Positions 8,197 to 17,443 of a stretch of DNA of 64,000 bases are shown piece by piece. The notes below the pieces were generated by a model that saw only the letters and a list, made by a program, of their open reading frames with translations, did no database searches and was not told the origin of the DNA. Each line of letters starts with the position of its first letter. The first letter of the stretch is position 1. The stretch comes from Confluentibacter sediminis. Its GTDB lineage: Bacteria; Bacteroidota; Bacteroidia; Flavobacteriales; Flavobacteriaceae. Location: contig NZ_QKPO01000006.1 of assembly GCF_003258355.1 (NCBI RefSeq), positions 62,001 to 126,000 of the forward strand, given 5' to 3'. A program made the position numbers and the translations under genes.

Positions 8197-11064
8197 TTAC
8201 TTTAATTTAATAGTTTGCTTTTGTCCATTATAAGTCACTTCTTGTCCTTTAGCATCAAATATAAATGGCTTTGGGTTTTCTTTACTGACTGAAACTATGA
8301 CGAATTTTCTATTTTTCAACATGCCCTTAAATTCACCTTTCCGGTTGCCTATTGTTAACGTTCCATTGGTTTCATTATAGGTAAAAGGAATGGTCGCATA
8401 TTGTCCTTTTTCATAATCATAATTAGATCCTTCGTCTTCATATAATTCAAAGCTTCCATCTTTGCCTTTGTACACATAAAGAACAATCGTGTCTGCTGGT
8501 TTCTCATCGGTATATTGAATTTCTGGTCCCATAGGAATTATAGAACCGGCAGGAATAAACAAAGGGATACGCTCATAAGGTGCTTCTACATTTAAGGTTT
8601 GACCACCTTCAATATATTGTCCTGAATAGAAATTATACCAACCCTTACCATTTGGAACATAGACATCTCGATTTCGAGCTTCATAATCATAAACGGGACA
8701 AACCATTAATGAAGAGCCAAACATAAACTGATCGCTAATATTTTCTACTTTTTTATCATTTGAAAAATCCATAACCAACGGACGCATGATGGTATAATCA
8801 TCAAAATAAGTTCTACCTGCCATCGTGTAGATATAAGGCATTAACCTATAGCGTAGTTGATTGTAGTATAGAATAGACTCGTAGGCAGGATGCCCCTTAG
8901 GCGCCACATTCCAAGGTTCACGAAATGGAAACTGTCCGTGTGAACGATACAAAGGTGCAAAAGCTCCAAATTGATGCCAACGCGTATTCAATTCTCGCCA
9001 TTCTTTATAATCTGGATTTTCCTTTCCATTTTTATCATATTCCAACTGTGCTGCTACATAACGATCTTCTACACAAAAACCACCAATGTCCATTGTCCAA
9101 TAAGGAATGCCGCTAACGGCAAAGTTTAAACCTGCTGAAATTTGGGCTTTCATATCTTCCCAACGTGTAGCAATATCGCCGCTCCATGTGGCTGTGGAAT
9201 ACCGTTGTAATCCTGCAAAACCAGATCTGGTTAATAAAAACACCCGCCTATTTGGTTCTACACTTCGTTGCCCATTATAAATCGCTTCCGCATTCATTAA
9301 TGCATAAGTATTAAAATATTGAGTTGAAGAGCCTAAAGCTGTAGGACCTTGTAATGATTTACGATAATCCATATCTGTACAATCCAATACATTGGGTTCG
9401 CTAGCATCCATCCACCAGGCATCAACCCCTAAGGGGTATAAATTATCATAAATCTGTTTCCAAAATAGTTTACGTGCATCAGCCGAATAAGCATCATAGA
9501 AAGAGCCTATATAGCCAGGTCCTACCCAGTCACGAATACTATCTTTTATTGCTTGTTGGTACATCCAACCTTTCTCATCAAATTCTTTAAAATGCTCTGT
9601 GGTGCGGTAAAATTTAGGCCATACCGAAATCATCATTTTGGCATTCATGGCATGAATGGAATCGACCATGCCTTTGGGATCTGGAAAACGTTCAGCATCA
9701 AATTTATGACTTCCCCAAGCATTTTCTTCCCAATAATTCCAATCTAAAACAATATTATCGATTGAAATTTTTCGATCCCTGAATTCTTTCAGATTACTTA
9801 GAATGTCATCTTCTGTTTTATAACGCTCGCGACTTTGCCAATATCCCATTGCCCATTTAGGCATGATTTGAGACTTTCCTGTGAGCGTACGATAGCCTTT
9901 AATTATTTCGTCCATAGTGTTTCCATAAACAAAATAATAATCCATTTTTTTATTCATTTCACTCCACCAAATTTGATTGTTTTTTTCCTCAGAAAGTTGA
10001 GGTGTTCTTACTCTAAGTCCGCAATACGATGTAGCACCATTTGGTTTCCACTCTATTCGCAAAGGCAGACGTTTTCCAGCTTCTAAATTCATTGAGAATT
10101 TGTAACCATTAGGGTTCCATGCCGTTCTCCAGCGTTCAGGAACAACTAATTCATTATTCAAATACACTTGAATATAACCAGCATAGTATAAAATGAATTT
10201 ATATTCTCCACTTTCAGGCGCTTCAATATCTCCTTCATATACCACATTGGCGTTTTTTAATGGAAAATTTTCTGGTAAATTTTTAATGCTTTCTTTGTCC
10301 TCGAAGAAGATGGATGCTTCTTTTCGTACTAAATTCATACCGCCATTTTCAGGAGCGGAATAGGTACCTGTTAAACCACCAATCTCTCCATTTTTATCAT
10401 ATAATTTAAAAACCGTATGTAATTGTTCATAAGGACGGCTATCGCCAAAACGACTTAATGAATAACTATCCCATAAAAGGCCATAGTTTTTATTGGATAC
10501 GATAAAAGGAACAGACACTTTTGTGTTGTATTGAAATAATTCTTCACTTTTATCTTTATAATTAAACTCGTCTGATTGATGCTGTCCTAAGCCATAAAAA
10601 GCTTCATCTTTTGGTGATTCAAAAATTTGACGAACTGAATATCCTTTCGTGCCTTCAACGGTGATAGGTTTAAAAGATTTACCACCGCCAGATTTTTCAG
10701 CTAAAATCAGTTTGCCGTCTTCATCTTTAAATTTGATGCCACCGTCTTTTATTGATATTAGTACTTTTAAAGTTTCTGTGCTTAGTGTGATGGTGTCTCC
10801 TTCTTCAGATACGTTAAATAGAACCGTTTTTATATTAGGAACAATGATTAAACTAGAATCCTTTGGGAATTCGTTTTCTGGAGTTGCCGATACATGAATG
10901 AGTTCGTTTCCTAAAACTTGTAAATGTAATTTATTTAGACCACCATCTTTAGGTTGAAATATACTAAGAACAATACCATCATTGGTTTTTTCAAAATGTT
11001 TAGAGGTACATGACGTCAATAGAATTACAGTTAATAAGCTGATATATAGTTTGTGGTGTTTCAT
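8197..11064 (-). CDS. GH31 alpha-xylosidase-like lipoprotein with PA14 insert
   Basis: A 955-residue glycoside hydrolase family 31 enzyme with lipobox LLTSC (Cys19). An N-terminal GH31 beta-sandwich is interrupted by a PA14-type domain at about 230-355, then comes the TIM barrel with the catalytic nucleophile Asp553 in WWMDASEPN, followed by C-terminal beta domains. A PA14 insert at this place is known from Cellvibrio Xyl31A, an alpha-xylosidase preferring longer xyloglucan oligosaccharides. It is the first gene of a leftward operon with GH3 and the esterase, and is divergent from the fucose operon across a 247-bp region holding a LacI-type operator candidate. Alpha-glucosidase activity is the main alternative. 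Confidence 0.9.
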   Translation of the reverse strand: MKHHKLYISLLTVILLTSCTSKHFEKTNDGIVLSIFQPKDGGLNKLHLQVLGNELIHVSATPENEFPKDSSLIIVPNIKTVLFNVSEEGDTITLSTETLKVLISIKDGGIKFKDEDGKLILAEKSGGGKSFKPITVEGTKGYSVRQIFESPKDEAFYGLGQHQSDEFNYKDKSEELFQYNTKVSVPFIVSNKNYGLLWDSYSLSRFGDSRPYEQLHTVFKLYDKNGEIGGLTGTYSAPENGGMNLVRKEASIFFEDKESIKNLPENFPLKNANVVYEGDIEAPESGEYKFILYYAGYIQVYLNNELVVPERWRTAWNPNGYKFSMNLEAGKRLPLRIEWKPNGATSYCGLRVRTPQLSEEKNNQIWWSEMNKKMDYYFVYGNTMDEIIKGYRTLTGKSQIMPKWAMGYWQSRERYKTEDDILSNLKEFRDRKISIDNIVLDWNYWEENAWGSHKFDAERFPDPKGMVDSIHAMNAKMMISVWPKFYRTTEHFKEFDEKGWMYQQAIKDSIRDWVGPGYIGSFYDAYSADARKLFWKQIYDNLYPLGVDAWWMDASEPNVLDCTDMDYRKSLQGPTALGSSTQYFNTYALMNAEAIYNGQRSVEPNRRVFLLTRSGFAGLQRYSTATWSGDIATRWEDMKAQISAGLNFAVSGIPYWTMDIGGFCVEDRYVAAQLEYDKNGKENPDYKEWRELNTRWHQFGAFAPLYRSHGQFPFREPWNVAPKGHPAYESILYYNQLRYRLMPYIYTMAGRTYFDDYTIMRPLVMDFSNDKKVENISDQFMFGSSLMVCPVYDYEARNRDVYVPNGKGWYNFYSGQYIEGGQTLNVEAPYERIPLFIPAGSIIPMGPEIQYTDEKPADTIVLYVYKGKDGSFELYEDEGSNYDYEKGQYATIPFTYNETNGTLTIGNRKGEFKGMLKNRKFVIVSVSKENPKPFIFDAKGQEVTYNGQKQTIKLK

Positions 11065-11127
11065 TTAATAATTAATTGTATTTTGAATATTTAGTTGCTG
11101 TGGTGTTGGATTCGATTTGCAAATTAC

Positions 11128-11139
11128 GCAATCGGTTGC
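11128..11139. promoter_or_regulatory. candidate LacI-family operator
   Basis: GCAATCGGTTGC fits the LacI-family core GNAANCGNTTNC. It lies in the 247-bp divergent region between the GH31 and fucose operons and overlaps an imperfect inverted repeat (CGATTTGC ... GCAATCG, 11113-11134). The regulator itself is not in the window. About one match to such a core is expected by chance in 64 kb, so its position is the main support. Confidence 0.4.
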
Positions 11140-11271
11140 TTTTTGGCTTAAATTTTTTTAAAAATTAATATGGTTAAATACTAGTTGTAAAATCTTTCTA
11201 AAGATAAAAGTTAATTTAAAAAAAACAATAAATTTATTCACGCATAGCTGAATTTTGCAATTCTAATACTT

Positions 11272-11279
11272 TAAATTTG
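11272..11279 (+). promoter_or_regulatory. -7 promoter element of the fucose operon
   Basis: TAAATTTG matches the Bacteroidota -7 consensus TAnnTTTG. A TTTG lies upstream at 11254-11257, but the 14-bp spacing is shorter than usual. The expected start would give a leader of roughly 25 bases before the ATG at 11312. Confidence 0.4.
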
Positions 11280-11311
11280 TTCAAAAGAAAATACGTTTAA
11301 AAAAGAATTAA

Positions 11312-12325
11312 ATGAAATATATTGTTTGTGAAGAGCCTAATAAATTTGCTTTAAAAGATAAAGAAATCCCTGTCAAAGAAGATAATCAAGCCCTAATTAA
11401 AATACACAGGGTGGGCATTTGTGGAACCGACTTACATGCGTACTCTGGTAATCAGGCATTTTTTACCTATCCAAGAATTTTAGGTCACGAATTGGCTGGC
11501 GAAATATTGGAAATTGGTGAAAACCCTCAAAATTTAAAAGTTGGGGATAAGGTTATTGTCATGCCTTATGTAAGCTGTGGAACATGTGTGGCTTGTAGAC
11601 ATGGTAAAACGAATTGTTGCAGTAACATTCGAGTTTTGGGGGTACATACTGATGGTGGTATGCAAGAGAAAGTAGCCATAAGAACCGATTTGTTGATTCC
11701 TGCAAATCATCTTTCATATGAAGAAATGGCTATTGTAGAGCCGTTGGCTATTGGAGCACATGCTATTAGAAGAGCTCATGTGCTTAAAGGTGAAACGATT
11801 GTTGTGATTGGTTGTGGTCCCATTGGTATTGGTTTGATGAAATTAGCACAAATTAAAGGTGCTGACGTTATTGCTTTAGATGTTGACGATGCCAGATTGG
11901 AATTTGTAAAAAATGAAATAGGTGTTAAGCATGTGGTAAAAGTCTCTGAAACTGCTGTTGAAGAAGTGTCTAAGATAACTAATGGAGATTTAGCCGCCGC
12001 TGTGTTTGATGCTACGGGAAACAAAAGAGCTTTAGAAAGTGGGATTAGTTATATGTCTCATGGTGGTAGATATGTTTTGGTAGGTTTGTCTAAAGGAGAA
12101 TTAACGTTTAGTCATCCAGCCATTCATGCCAAAGAATCCACAATTATGTGTAGTAGAAATGCCACTTTAGAAGATTTTGATTTTGTAATAAACAATCTGA
12201 ATAAATTTCCAACGAAAGCGTTCGTAACGCATCAAGTAAGTTTTAACGATATGATTGCTAATTTCGATTCTTGGCTAGACCCAAAAAACAAGGTCATTAA
12301 AGCTATGGTAAATTTTAATATCTAG
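11312..12325 (+). CDS. zinc-dependent MDR dehydrogenase, LgoD-like (L-galactonate 5-dehydrogenase type)
   Basis: A 337-residue medium-chain dehydrogenase. Catalytic zinc ligands are in GICGTDLH and GHE, a structural zinc is held by CGTCVACRHGKTNCC, and the Rossmann motif is GCGPIG. The pattern resembles what is recalled of E. coli L-galactonate 5-dehydrogenase (VGICGTDxHAxxGNQxFFxYPRxLGHE and SRNATxEDF) more than that of threonine or sorbitol dehydrogenases. L-fuconate is 6-deoxy-L-galactonate, so a substrate from this pathway is reasonable. It opens the fucose operon. Whether it oxidises fuconate, a side-product such as lactaldehyde-type compounds, or a second sugar acid is not settled by the sequence. 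Confidence 0.8.
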   Translation: MKYIVCEEPNKFALKDKEIPVKEDNQALIKIHRVGICGTDLHAYSGNQAFFTYPRILGHELAGEILEIGENPQNLKVGDKVIVMPYVSCGTCVACRHGKTNCCSNIRVLGVHTDGGMQEKVAIRTDLLIPANHLSYEEMAIVEPLAIGAHAIRRAHVLKGETIVVIGCGPIGIGLMKLAQIKGADVIALDVDDARLEFVKNEIGVKHVVKVSETAVEEVSKITNGDLAAAVFDATGNKRALESGISYMSHGGRYVLVGLSKGELTFSHPAIHAKESTIMCSRNATLEDFDFVINNLNKFPTKAFVTHQVSFNDMIANFDSWLDPKNKVIKAMVNFNI

Positions 12326-12363
12326 TAAAAATGTATATTGTACAACCAATTTAGATATTAAAA

Positions 12364-13137
12364 ATGAAATTTAGTCTTAAAAATAAAATAGCCATTGTAA
12401 CAGGAGGAGGTAGTGGTATTGGAAAAGCCATTTCCAAAACCTTGGCGCAACAAGGAGCTTACATCCATATATTGGAATGGAATGCTGATAATGCAAAAAT
12501 TACTAAAAGTGAAATTGAAAACGAAGGAGGTTTAGCAGAAATTCACGCCTGTAATGTTGCTAATCAAGAAGATGTTATTAACATCATTAATAATATTTCC
12601 AAGAATAGCACTATTCATATTTTAATAAACTGTGCGGGAGTTGCCCATATTGGAAATATAGAAAAAACACTTGAAGTAGATTTAGACCGCGTTTATAATG
12701 TCAATATAAAAGGTATTTATAACTGTATCTTTGCTGTCATTCCTCACATGAAAAAAAATGGAGGTGTTATTATAAATATGGCGTCGGTGGCTAGTTCTGT
12801 AGCTGTTTCTGATAGATTTGCTTATTCCATGTCTAAAGGAGCCACGCTTACCATGACTTATTCTGTAGCAAAAGATTATATTGGTTATGGGATTAGATGT
12901 AATTCTATTTCCCCCGCAAGAATTCATACCCCTTTTGTTGATGGATTTTTAAAAAATAATTATCCAGGTAAAGAACAGAAAATGTTTGAAAAATTGTCTA
13001 AAACCCAACCAGTTGGTCGAATGGGTATGCCGCAAGAAGTAGCAGATTTGGCCTTGTATTTATGCTCTGATGAAGCATCTTTCATTACTGGAACTGATTT
13101 CCCTATTGATGGCGGCTTTATAAAATTAAACGGATAA
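12364..13137 (+). CDS. SDR dehydrogenase, probable 2-keto-3-deoxy-L-fuconate dehydrogenase
   Basis: A 257-residue classical short-chain dehydrogenase with GGGSGIGKA (cofactor binding), NCAG, and the catalytic Tyr-x3-Lys in YSMSKGA. The motifs RCNSISPARIHTPF and GRMGMPQEVA resemble bacterial KDF dehydrogenases and mammalian BDH2. It would oxidise 2-keto-3-deoxy-L-fuconate to the 2,4-diketo acid, using NAD+. The next gene encodes the hydrolase for that product, and the operon also has fucose dehydrogenase and lactonase, so the step assignment follows from gene order as well as motifs. Confidence 0.8.
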   Translation: MKFSLKNKIAIVTGGGSGIGKAISKTLAQQGAYIHILEWNADNAKITKSEIENEGGLAEIHACNVANQEDVINIINNISKNSTIHILINCAGVAHIGNIEKTLEVDLDRVYNVNIKGIYNCIFAVIPHMKKNGGVIINMASVASSVAVSDRFAYSMSKGATLTMTYSVAKDYIGYGIRCNSISPARIHTPFVDGFLKNNYPGKEQKMFEKLSKTQPVGRMGMPQEVADLALYLCSDEASFITGTDFPIDGGFIKLNG

Positions 13138-13157
13138 ACGATTAAACTAGTAAAAAC

Positions 13158-14018
13158 ATGAAATTAATAAGATTTGGAGACGTAGGTAAAGAAAAGCCTG
13201 GAATTCAATTAGAAAATGGAACAAAAATAGATGTGTCTAATTTTGGAGAAGATTATGACGAATTATTTTTTGAAACCAATGGGATTGAAAGATTAAAAAA
13301 TTGGTTAAAAGATAATGAAAAAAAATGTGCTTCCATTTCTGAAGACATCCGTTTGGGTTCACCCATTTGTCGTCCGTCAAAACTGGTTTGTATAGGTTTA
13401 AATTATGCGAAACATGCCGCTGAAGCTGGTATGAAAATCCCAAGTGAACCTGTGTTATTTTTCAAATCTACTACAGCAATCATTGGTCCAAATGACGATG
13501 TCGTTATTCCAAAAGGAAGTGAGAAAACAGACTGGGAAGTGGAATTGGCCGTTGTTATTGGTAAAAAAGCATCTTATATTTCAAAAGATGAGGTTTACAG
13601 TCATATCGCTGGCTATGTGTTGCATAACGACATTAGTGAGCGTGCTTTTCAAATTGAGAAAGAAGGGCAGTGGTGTAAAGGCAAAGGCTGTGATACCTTT
13701 GCGCCTTTAGGACCATTTTTAGCAACAACAGACGAAATTAAAAACCCTAATAATTTGAATTTGTGGTTAAAACTAAACGGCAAAACCATGCAAGATAGTT
13801 CTACAAATGATTTTATATTCAATATAGAAGAATCTATCAGTTATATCAGTCAGTTTATGACTTTGTTGCCAGGTGATGTGATTTCTACAGGAACACCATT
13901 TGGAGTTGGTTTGGGTCTGACGCCACCATTATATTTGAAACCTGGAGATATTATGGAATTGGGAATTGAAGGATTGGGCGTTTCCAAACAAAAAGTAAAA
14001 GCATACCAAGGAAAATGA
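13158..14018 (+). CDS. FAH-family 2,4-diketo-3-deoxy-L-fuconate hydrolase
   Basis: A 286-residue FAH-superfamily protein. It shows LVCIGLNYAKHAAE, the metal-binding WEVELAVVIG with its two glutamates, the DISERAFQ loop with the metal-binding Asp, and the late STGTPFGVG loop. This form is typical of hydrolases cleaving the diketo acid of L-fucose or L-rhamnose catabolism to pyruvate and L-lactate. It lies 20 bp after the KDF dehydrogenase gene, and its stop overlaps the start of the lactonase gene (ATGA), which implies translational coupling. Confidence 0.85.
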   Translation: MKLIRFGDVGKEKPGIQLENGTKIDVSNFGEDYDELFFETNGIERLKNWLKDNEKKCASISEDIRLGSPICRPSKLVCIGLNYAKHAAEAGMKIPSEPVLFFKSTTAIIGPNDDVVIPKGSEKTDWEVELAVVIGKKASYISKDEVYSHIAGYVLHNDISERAFQIEKEGQWCKGKGCDTFAPLGPFLATTDEIKNPNNLNLWLKLNGKTMQDSSTNDFIFNIEESISYISQFMTLLPGDVISTGTPFGVGLGLTPPLYLKPGDIMELGIEGLGVSKQKVKAYQGK

Positions 14019-14842
14019 TTATAGATAGTCATCAACATTTTTGGCACTATGAACCGATAAAGCATGCATGGATTGATGATGATATGGCTGTTATTCGAAA
14101 GGATTTTATGCCTTCAGATTTAGAACGTGTTTATAAGGAACATGGTATTGATGGTTGTGTCGCTGTTCAAGCAGACCAAACCCTGGCGGAAACAGACTTT
14201 CTTTTGAAGTTAGCTTCGGAAAACAGTTTTATTAAAGGTGTCGTAGGCTGGGTAGATTTAAGAAGTAATACGATCGAACCTATTTTAGAGAGCTATAATC
14301 AACATGAAAAACTCAAAGGGTTTAGACATGTAGTACAGGGAGAGGCCGACCATAATTTTTTGATCCGTCCTAATTTCTTAATAGGAATTTCGTTATTGCA
14401 AAGATTTGATTTTACATATGATATATTGATTTTTCCACATCAACTAGGGGCGGTTTTAGAGTTTGTGAAGCAATTTCCAAACCAAAGATTTGTCATCGAT
14501 CACATAGCAAAACCCTATATAAAAGATGGTTTTTATGATGGTTGGGCCGTTTTAATGAAAGAAGTAGCAAAACATGAAAATGTTTCTTGCAAAATTTCAG
14601 GGATGGTTACCGAAGCTGATTATAAACTTTGGACTCCAGAACAAATTCATCCATATATGGAATTGGTTTTAGAGGCTTTTGGATCTAAACGCCTCATGTT
14701 TGGATCTGACTGGCCGGTATGTTTGGTAGCAGGAAATTATTCAAAAGTAAAAAATTTAGTTACCCATTTTATATCAGACTTGAGTTCCAACGAGCAAAAT
14801 GATATCATGGGAATAAACGCCATAAATTTTTATAATCTCTAA
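14015..14842 (+). CDS. amidohydrolase-family L-fuconolactone hydrolase
   Basis: A 275-residue amidohydrolase-2 family protein. Metal-binding signals are the N-terminal IDSHQHFW, the central DHIAKP and the C-terminal FGSDWPV with its catalytic Asp. Family members in sugar dehydrogenase operons open L-fucono- or L-rhamnono-lactone. It would convert the fucose dehydrogenase product to L-fuconate in the cytoplasm. It overlaps the preceding gene by 4 bp and precedes the L-fucose dehydrogenase gene by 5 bp. Confidence 0.85.
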   Translation: MIIDSHQHFWHYEPIKHAWIDDDMAVIRKDFMPSDLERVYKEHGIDGCVAVQADQTLAETDFLLKLASENSFIKGVVGWVDLRSNTIEPILESYNQHEKLKGFRHVVQGEADHNFLIRPNFLIGISLLQRFDFTYDILIFPHQLGAVLEFVKQFPNQRFVIDHIAKPYIKDGFYDGWAVLMKEVAKHENVSCKISGMVTEADYKLWTPEQIHPYMELVLEAFGSKRLMFGSDWPVCLVAGNYSKVKNLVTHFISDLSSNEQNDIMGINAINFYNL

Positions 14843-14847
14843 TTTTA

Positions 14848-15639
14848 ATGGATTTACATTTAAAAGATAAAGTCGTCGTTGTAACAGGCGCAGCAGGAAT
14901 AAAAGGAAGTATAGGAGAAACAATTGTGCAATCTTTAGCAAATGAAGGTGCCATACCGGTCATTGTTTGCAGGAACGATCGCGGTTATGTTTACGAAAAA
15001 GAACTGAAAGACAAAGGTATTGATGCCCTTTTTATAAAAACAGATTTAACTAAGCCTGAGCAAATTGAAGCCGCAGCAAAAATGATAGGAGAAAAATATG
15101 GACGCATTGATGCATTAATTAATAACGTGGGAGTTAATGATGGTGCTGGTTTAGAGGATTCTATCGAGGCATTTATGAATTCTTTACAATTGAATCTTGT
15201 TAGTTTTTTTGCTATGAGCAAATATTGTTTGCCTTACATTAAAAAAGTAAAAGGAAACATATTAAATATAGGTTCAAAAGTAGCCCTTACAGGTCAGGGT
15301 AAAACCTCAGGCTATGCAGCTTCAAAAGGTGGTGTCTTAGGGTTAACAAGAGAATGGGCAGTAGACTTAATTAAAGAAAGTATTCGAGTAAATGCCATCA
15401 TTATCGCAGAAAGTTGGACGCCAGCTTATGACACTTGGATTAAAACATTGGAAAATGGCGAAGAAAAACTGCAATCCATAGTCAAGAAAATTCCTTTAGA
15501 AAATAGAATGACTACACCGCAAGAAATAGCAGACACTTGTTTGTTTGCTATTTCAGATAGATCGTCGCACACCACAGGACAATTTATAACAGTTGACGGT
15601 GGCTATGTTCATCTTGATAGGTCTTTATTGACAGAATAA
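14848..15639 (+). CDS. SDR-family L-fucose dehydrogenase
   Basis: A 263-residue short-chain dehydrogenase. It has the cofactor loop TGAAGIKGSIG, NNVGVNDG, the serine segment SKVALTGQG, catalytic YAASKGG, and the C-terminal ending TVDGGYVHLDRSL. That ending together with the GQGKTSGYAASKG segment is characteristic of bacterial L-fucose dehydrogenases as recalled from Burkholderia and Xanthomonas. It would oxidise L-fucopyranose to L-fuconolactone with NAD(P)+, the first step of the pathway. It sits between the lactonase and the permease genes. Confidence 0.82.
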   Translation: MDLHLKDKVVVVTGAAGIKGSIGETIVQSLANEGAIPVIVCRNDRGYVYEKELKDKGIDALFIKTDLTKPEQIEAAAKMIGEKYGRIDALINNVGVNDGAGLEDSIEAFMNSLQLNLVSFFAMSKYCLPYIKKVKGNILNIGSKVALTGQGKTSGYAASKGGVLGLTREWAVDLIKESIRVNAIIIAESWTPAYDTWIKTLENGEEKLQSIVKKIPLENRMTTPQEIADTCLFAISDRSSHTTGQFITVDGGYVHLDRSLLTE

Positions 15640-15686
15640 AATTACATCAAAGTATCACATTAAATAACTAAACCAACTAAACAAAC

Positions 15687-17015
15687 ATGAATAATGTAAC
15701 CAAAATTCCAGTTGTTGCCAAGTCCGTTGTCTTTCCTTTTATTCTAATTACCTCGCTTTTTGCACTTTGGGGTTTTGCCAACGATATTACAAACCCCATG
15801 GTAAGAGCATTTCAAAAGGTCTTAGAACTTTCAAATGTTGAAGCATCTTATGTGCAACTTGCCTTTTATGGAGGTTATGGATGTATGGCTATCCCAGCAG
15901 CATTATACGTGAATAAATATTCCTATAAAAAAGGAGTATTAATGGGATTGGCACTTTACGCTTTAGGTGCTTTATTGTTTTTTCCTGCTGCACAATATGA
16001 AAGCTATGGATTCTTTTTGGCATCATATTACATTCTAACTTTTGGATTGGCCTTTTTAGAAACTACTTCAAATCCATATATATTATCAATGGGGGCTGAA
16101 GAAACAGCGACCAGACGTTTGAACTTTGCTCAAATGTTTAATCCAATGGGTTCAATTAGTGGACTATTGGTAGCTCAAAATTTTGTTCTTAATGCATTGC
16201 AATCCGATGATACTACTCCAGAAGGAATACCTATTTTTGATACTTTATCTGATACAGCCAAAGCAGCCATGAAGACTTCCGATTTGGGGGTGATTCGCAA
16301 TCCTTATGTGATTTTAGGATTCGTAGTATTGGTGTTTTTTGTATTGATAAGTTTACTAAAAATGCCTCAAAACAAAGATCAAGAAGCTAAAGTTAATTTT
16401 GTGGCTTCCGTAAAAAGATTATGGGGGCAACCTCAATTTGCATTTGGGGTTATAGCACAGGTTTTTTATGTTGGCGCACAAATCATGTGTTGGACGTATG
16501 TGTATCAATACGCAGAAACTTTAGGTATTGATAGTAAATCAGCCGTATGGTTTGGTTTAGCTGGCTATATTGTGTTTTTAATAGGTAGAATAATTGGTAC
16601 GGCATTAATGAAGAATATAGATTCAGGAAAGTTATTAATGTATTTTGCCATAGGGGCTTCTGTTACAACTATTGGTGCTATGTTATTGCCTGGTATGGCG
16701 GGTATTTATTCGTTAATTTCGACGTCTTTGTTCATGTCAATTATGTTTCCAACTATTTATGGTATCGCTTTGGAAGGACAAGGGCAGGATGCTAAATTTG
16801 GAGCGGCATTTTTGGTGATGGCTATTGTTGGTGGTGCTCTTTTGACTCCTTTGCAAGGTTCTATGTTAGATTTAGGCGGTGCGGGCTATGAAGATGTTAG
16901 TTGTTTGGGGATGACTGAAATGCGTTTCTCTTTTATAATAACACTTATTTGTTTTGTAGTTATTGGTGTTTATGGAAAAAAAGTGTATTCAAAGTATAAT
17001 AAAATAAGTGCCTAA
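15687..17015 (+). CDS. fucP: L-fucose:H+ symporter FucP
   Basis: A 442-residue major facilitator superfamily protein with about 12 membrane segments. Characteristic FucP features are LFALWGFANDITNPMV in the first helix, YGGYGCMAIPAA, ETTSNPYI and NFAQMFNPMGS. It imports L-fucose across the inner membrane. It follows the fucose dehydrogenase gene by 47 bp and precedes the mutarotase gene by 6 bp, so it belongs to the fucose operon. Related sugars cannot be excluded from sequence alone, but the context is specific. Confidence 0.92.
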   Translation: MNNVTKIPVVAKSVVFPFILITSLFALWGFANDITNPMVRAFQKVLELSNVEASYVQLAFYGGYGCMAIPAALYVNKYSYKKGVLMGLALYALGALLFFPAAQYESYGFFLASYYILTFGLAFLETTSNPYILSMGAEETATRRLNFAQMFNPMGSISGLLVAQNFVLNALQSDDTTPEGIPIFDTLSDTAKAAMKTSDLGVIRNPYVILGFVVLVFFVLISLLKMPQNKDQEAKVNFVASVKRLWGQPQFAFGVIAQVFYVGAQIMCWTYVYQYAETLGIDSKSAVWFGLAGYIVFLIGRIIGTALMKNIDSGKLLMYFAIGASVTTIGAMLLPGMAGIYSLISTSLFMSIMFPTIYGIALEGQGQDAKFGAAFLVMAIVGGALLTPLQGSMLDLGGAGYEDVSCLGMTEMRFSFIITLICFVVIGVYGKKVYSKYNKISA

Positions 17016-17021
17016 ATTATA

Positions 17022-17357
17022 ATGCAGACCAAAAAATATTACCTTTTCTGTGACTTAAAAGATGATGCTAATTTAATTGCAGAATATAAAGCCTATCATA
17101 AAAAAGTATGGCCAGAGATAATTAAAAGTATTAAAGATTCTGGTATAGAAAATATGGAAATCTATAATAAGGGCAATAGACTGTTTATGGTTATGGAAGT
17201 GAATACCTCCTTCTCATTTGAAAGAAAAGCCAAGATGGATGCTTGTAATCCTAAAGTACAGGAATGGGAAAAGTTGATGTGGAGATACCAACAGAAGGTT
17301 CCCGTGGCACAGGAAGGAGAGAAATGGTTACTTTTGGATAAAATTTTTGAATTATAA
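17022..17357 (+). CDS. RhaM-family sugar mutarotase (probably L-fucose)
   Basis: A 111-residue protein of the L-rhamnose mutarotase family. It has the early KAYHKKVWPEI segment with the conserved His, then MEIYNKGNRLFMVMEV, and the C-terminal WEKLMWRYQQKVP. These proteins interconvert sugar anomers. Because all other genes of the operon act on L-fucose and FucP imports it, the fucose anomers are the likely substrate, supplying the form used by the dehydrogenase. It is the last gene of the operon and ends just before a terminator. Confidence 0.85.
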   Translation: MQTKKYYLFCDLKDDANLIAEYKAYHKKVWPEIIKSIKDSGIENMEIYNKGNRLFMVMEVNTSFSFERKAKMDACNPKVQEWEKLMWRYQQKVPVAQEGEKWLLLDKIFEL

Positions 17358-17379
17358 TAAAAGAATGGTATGAAAAACA

Positions 17380-17416
17380 AAAAGCCTTTAACTCTTAGTT
17401 AAAGGCTTTTGCTTTT
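17380..17416. terminator. bidirectional intrinsic terminator
   Basis: A perfect 14-bp stem (17380-17393 with 17397-17410, loop CTT) is followed by GCTTTTTT. It lies between the convergent fucose operon and the arabinose operon and can serve both. Confidence 0.85.
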
Positions 17417-17443
17417 TTATCATAAGGTTAATTTACATTATAA

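Noticed and set aside
13158-14018. Fumarylacetoacetase of tyrosine degradation
   Set aside because: Length, motif form and position inside a fucose operon fit a diketo-acid hydrolase; no other tyrosine-degradation gene is near.
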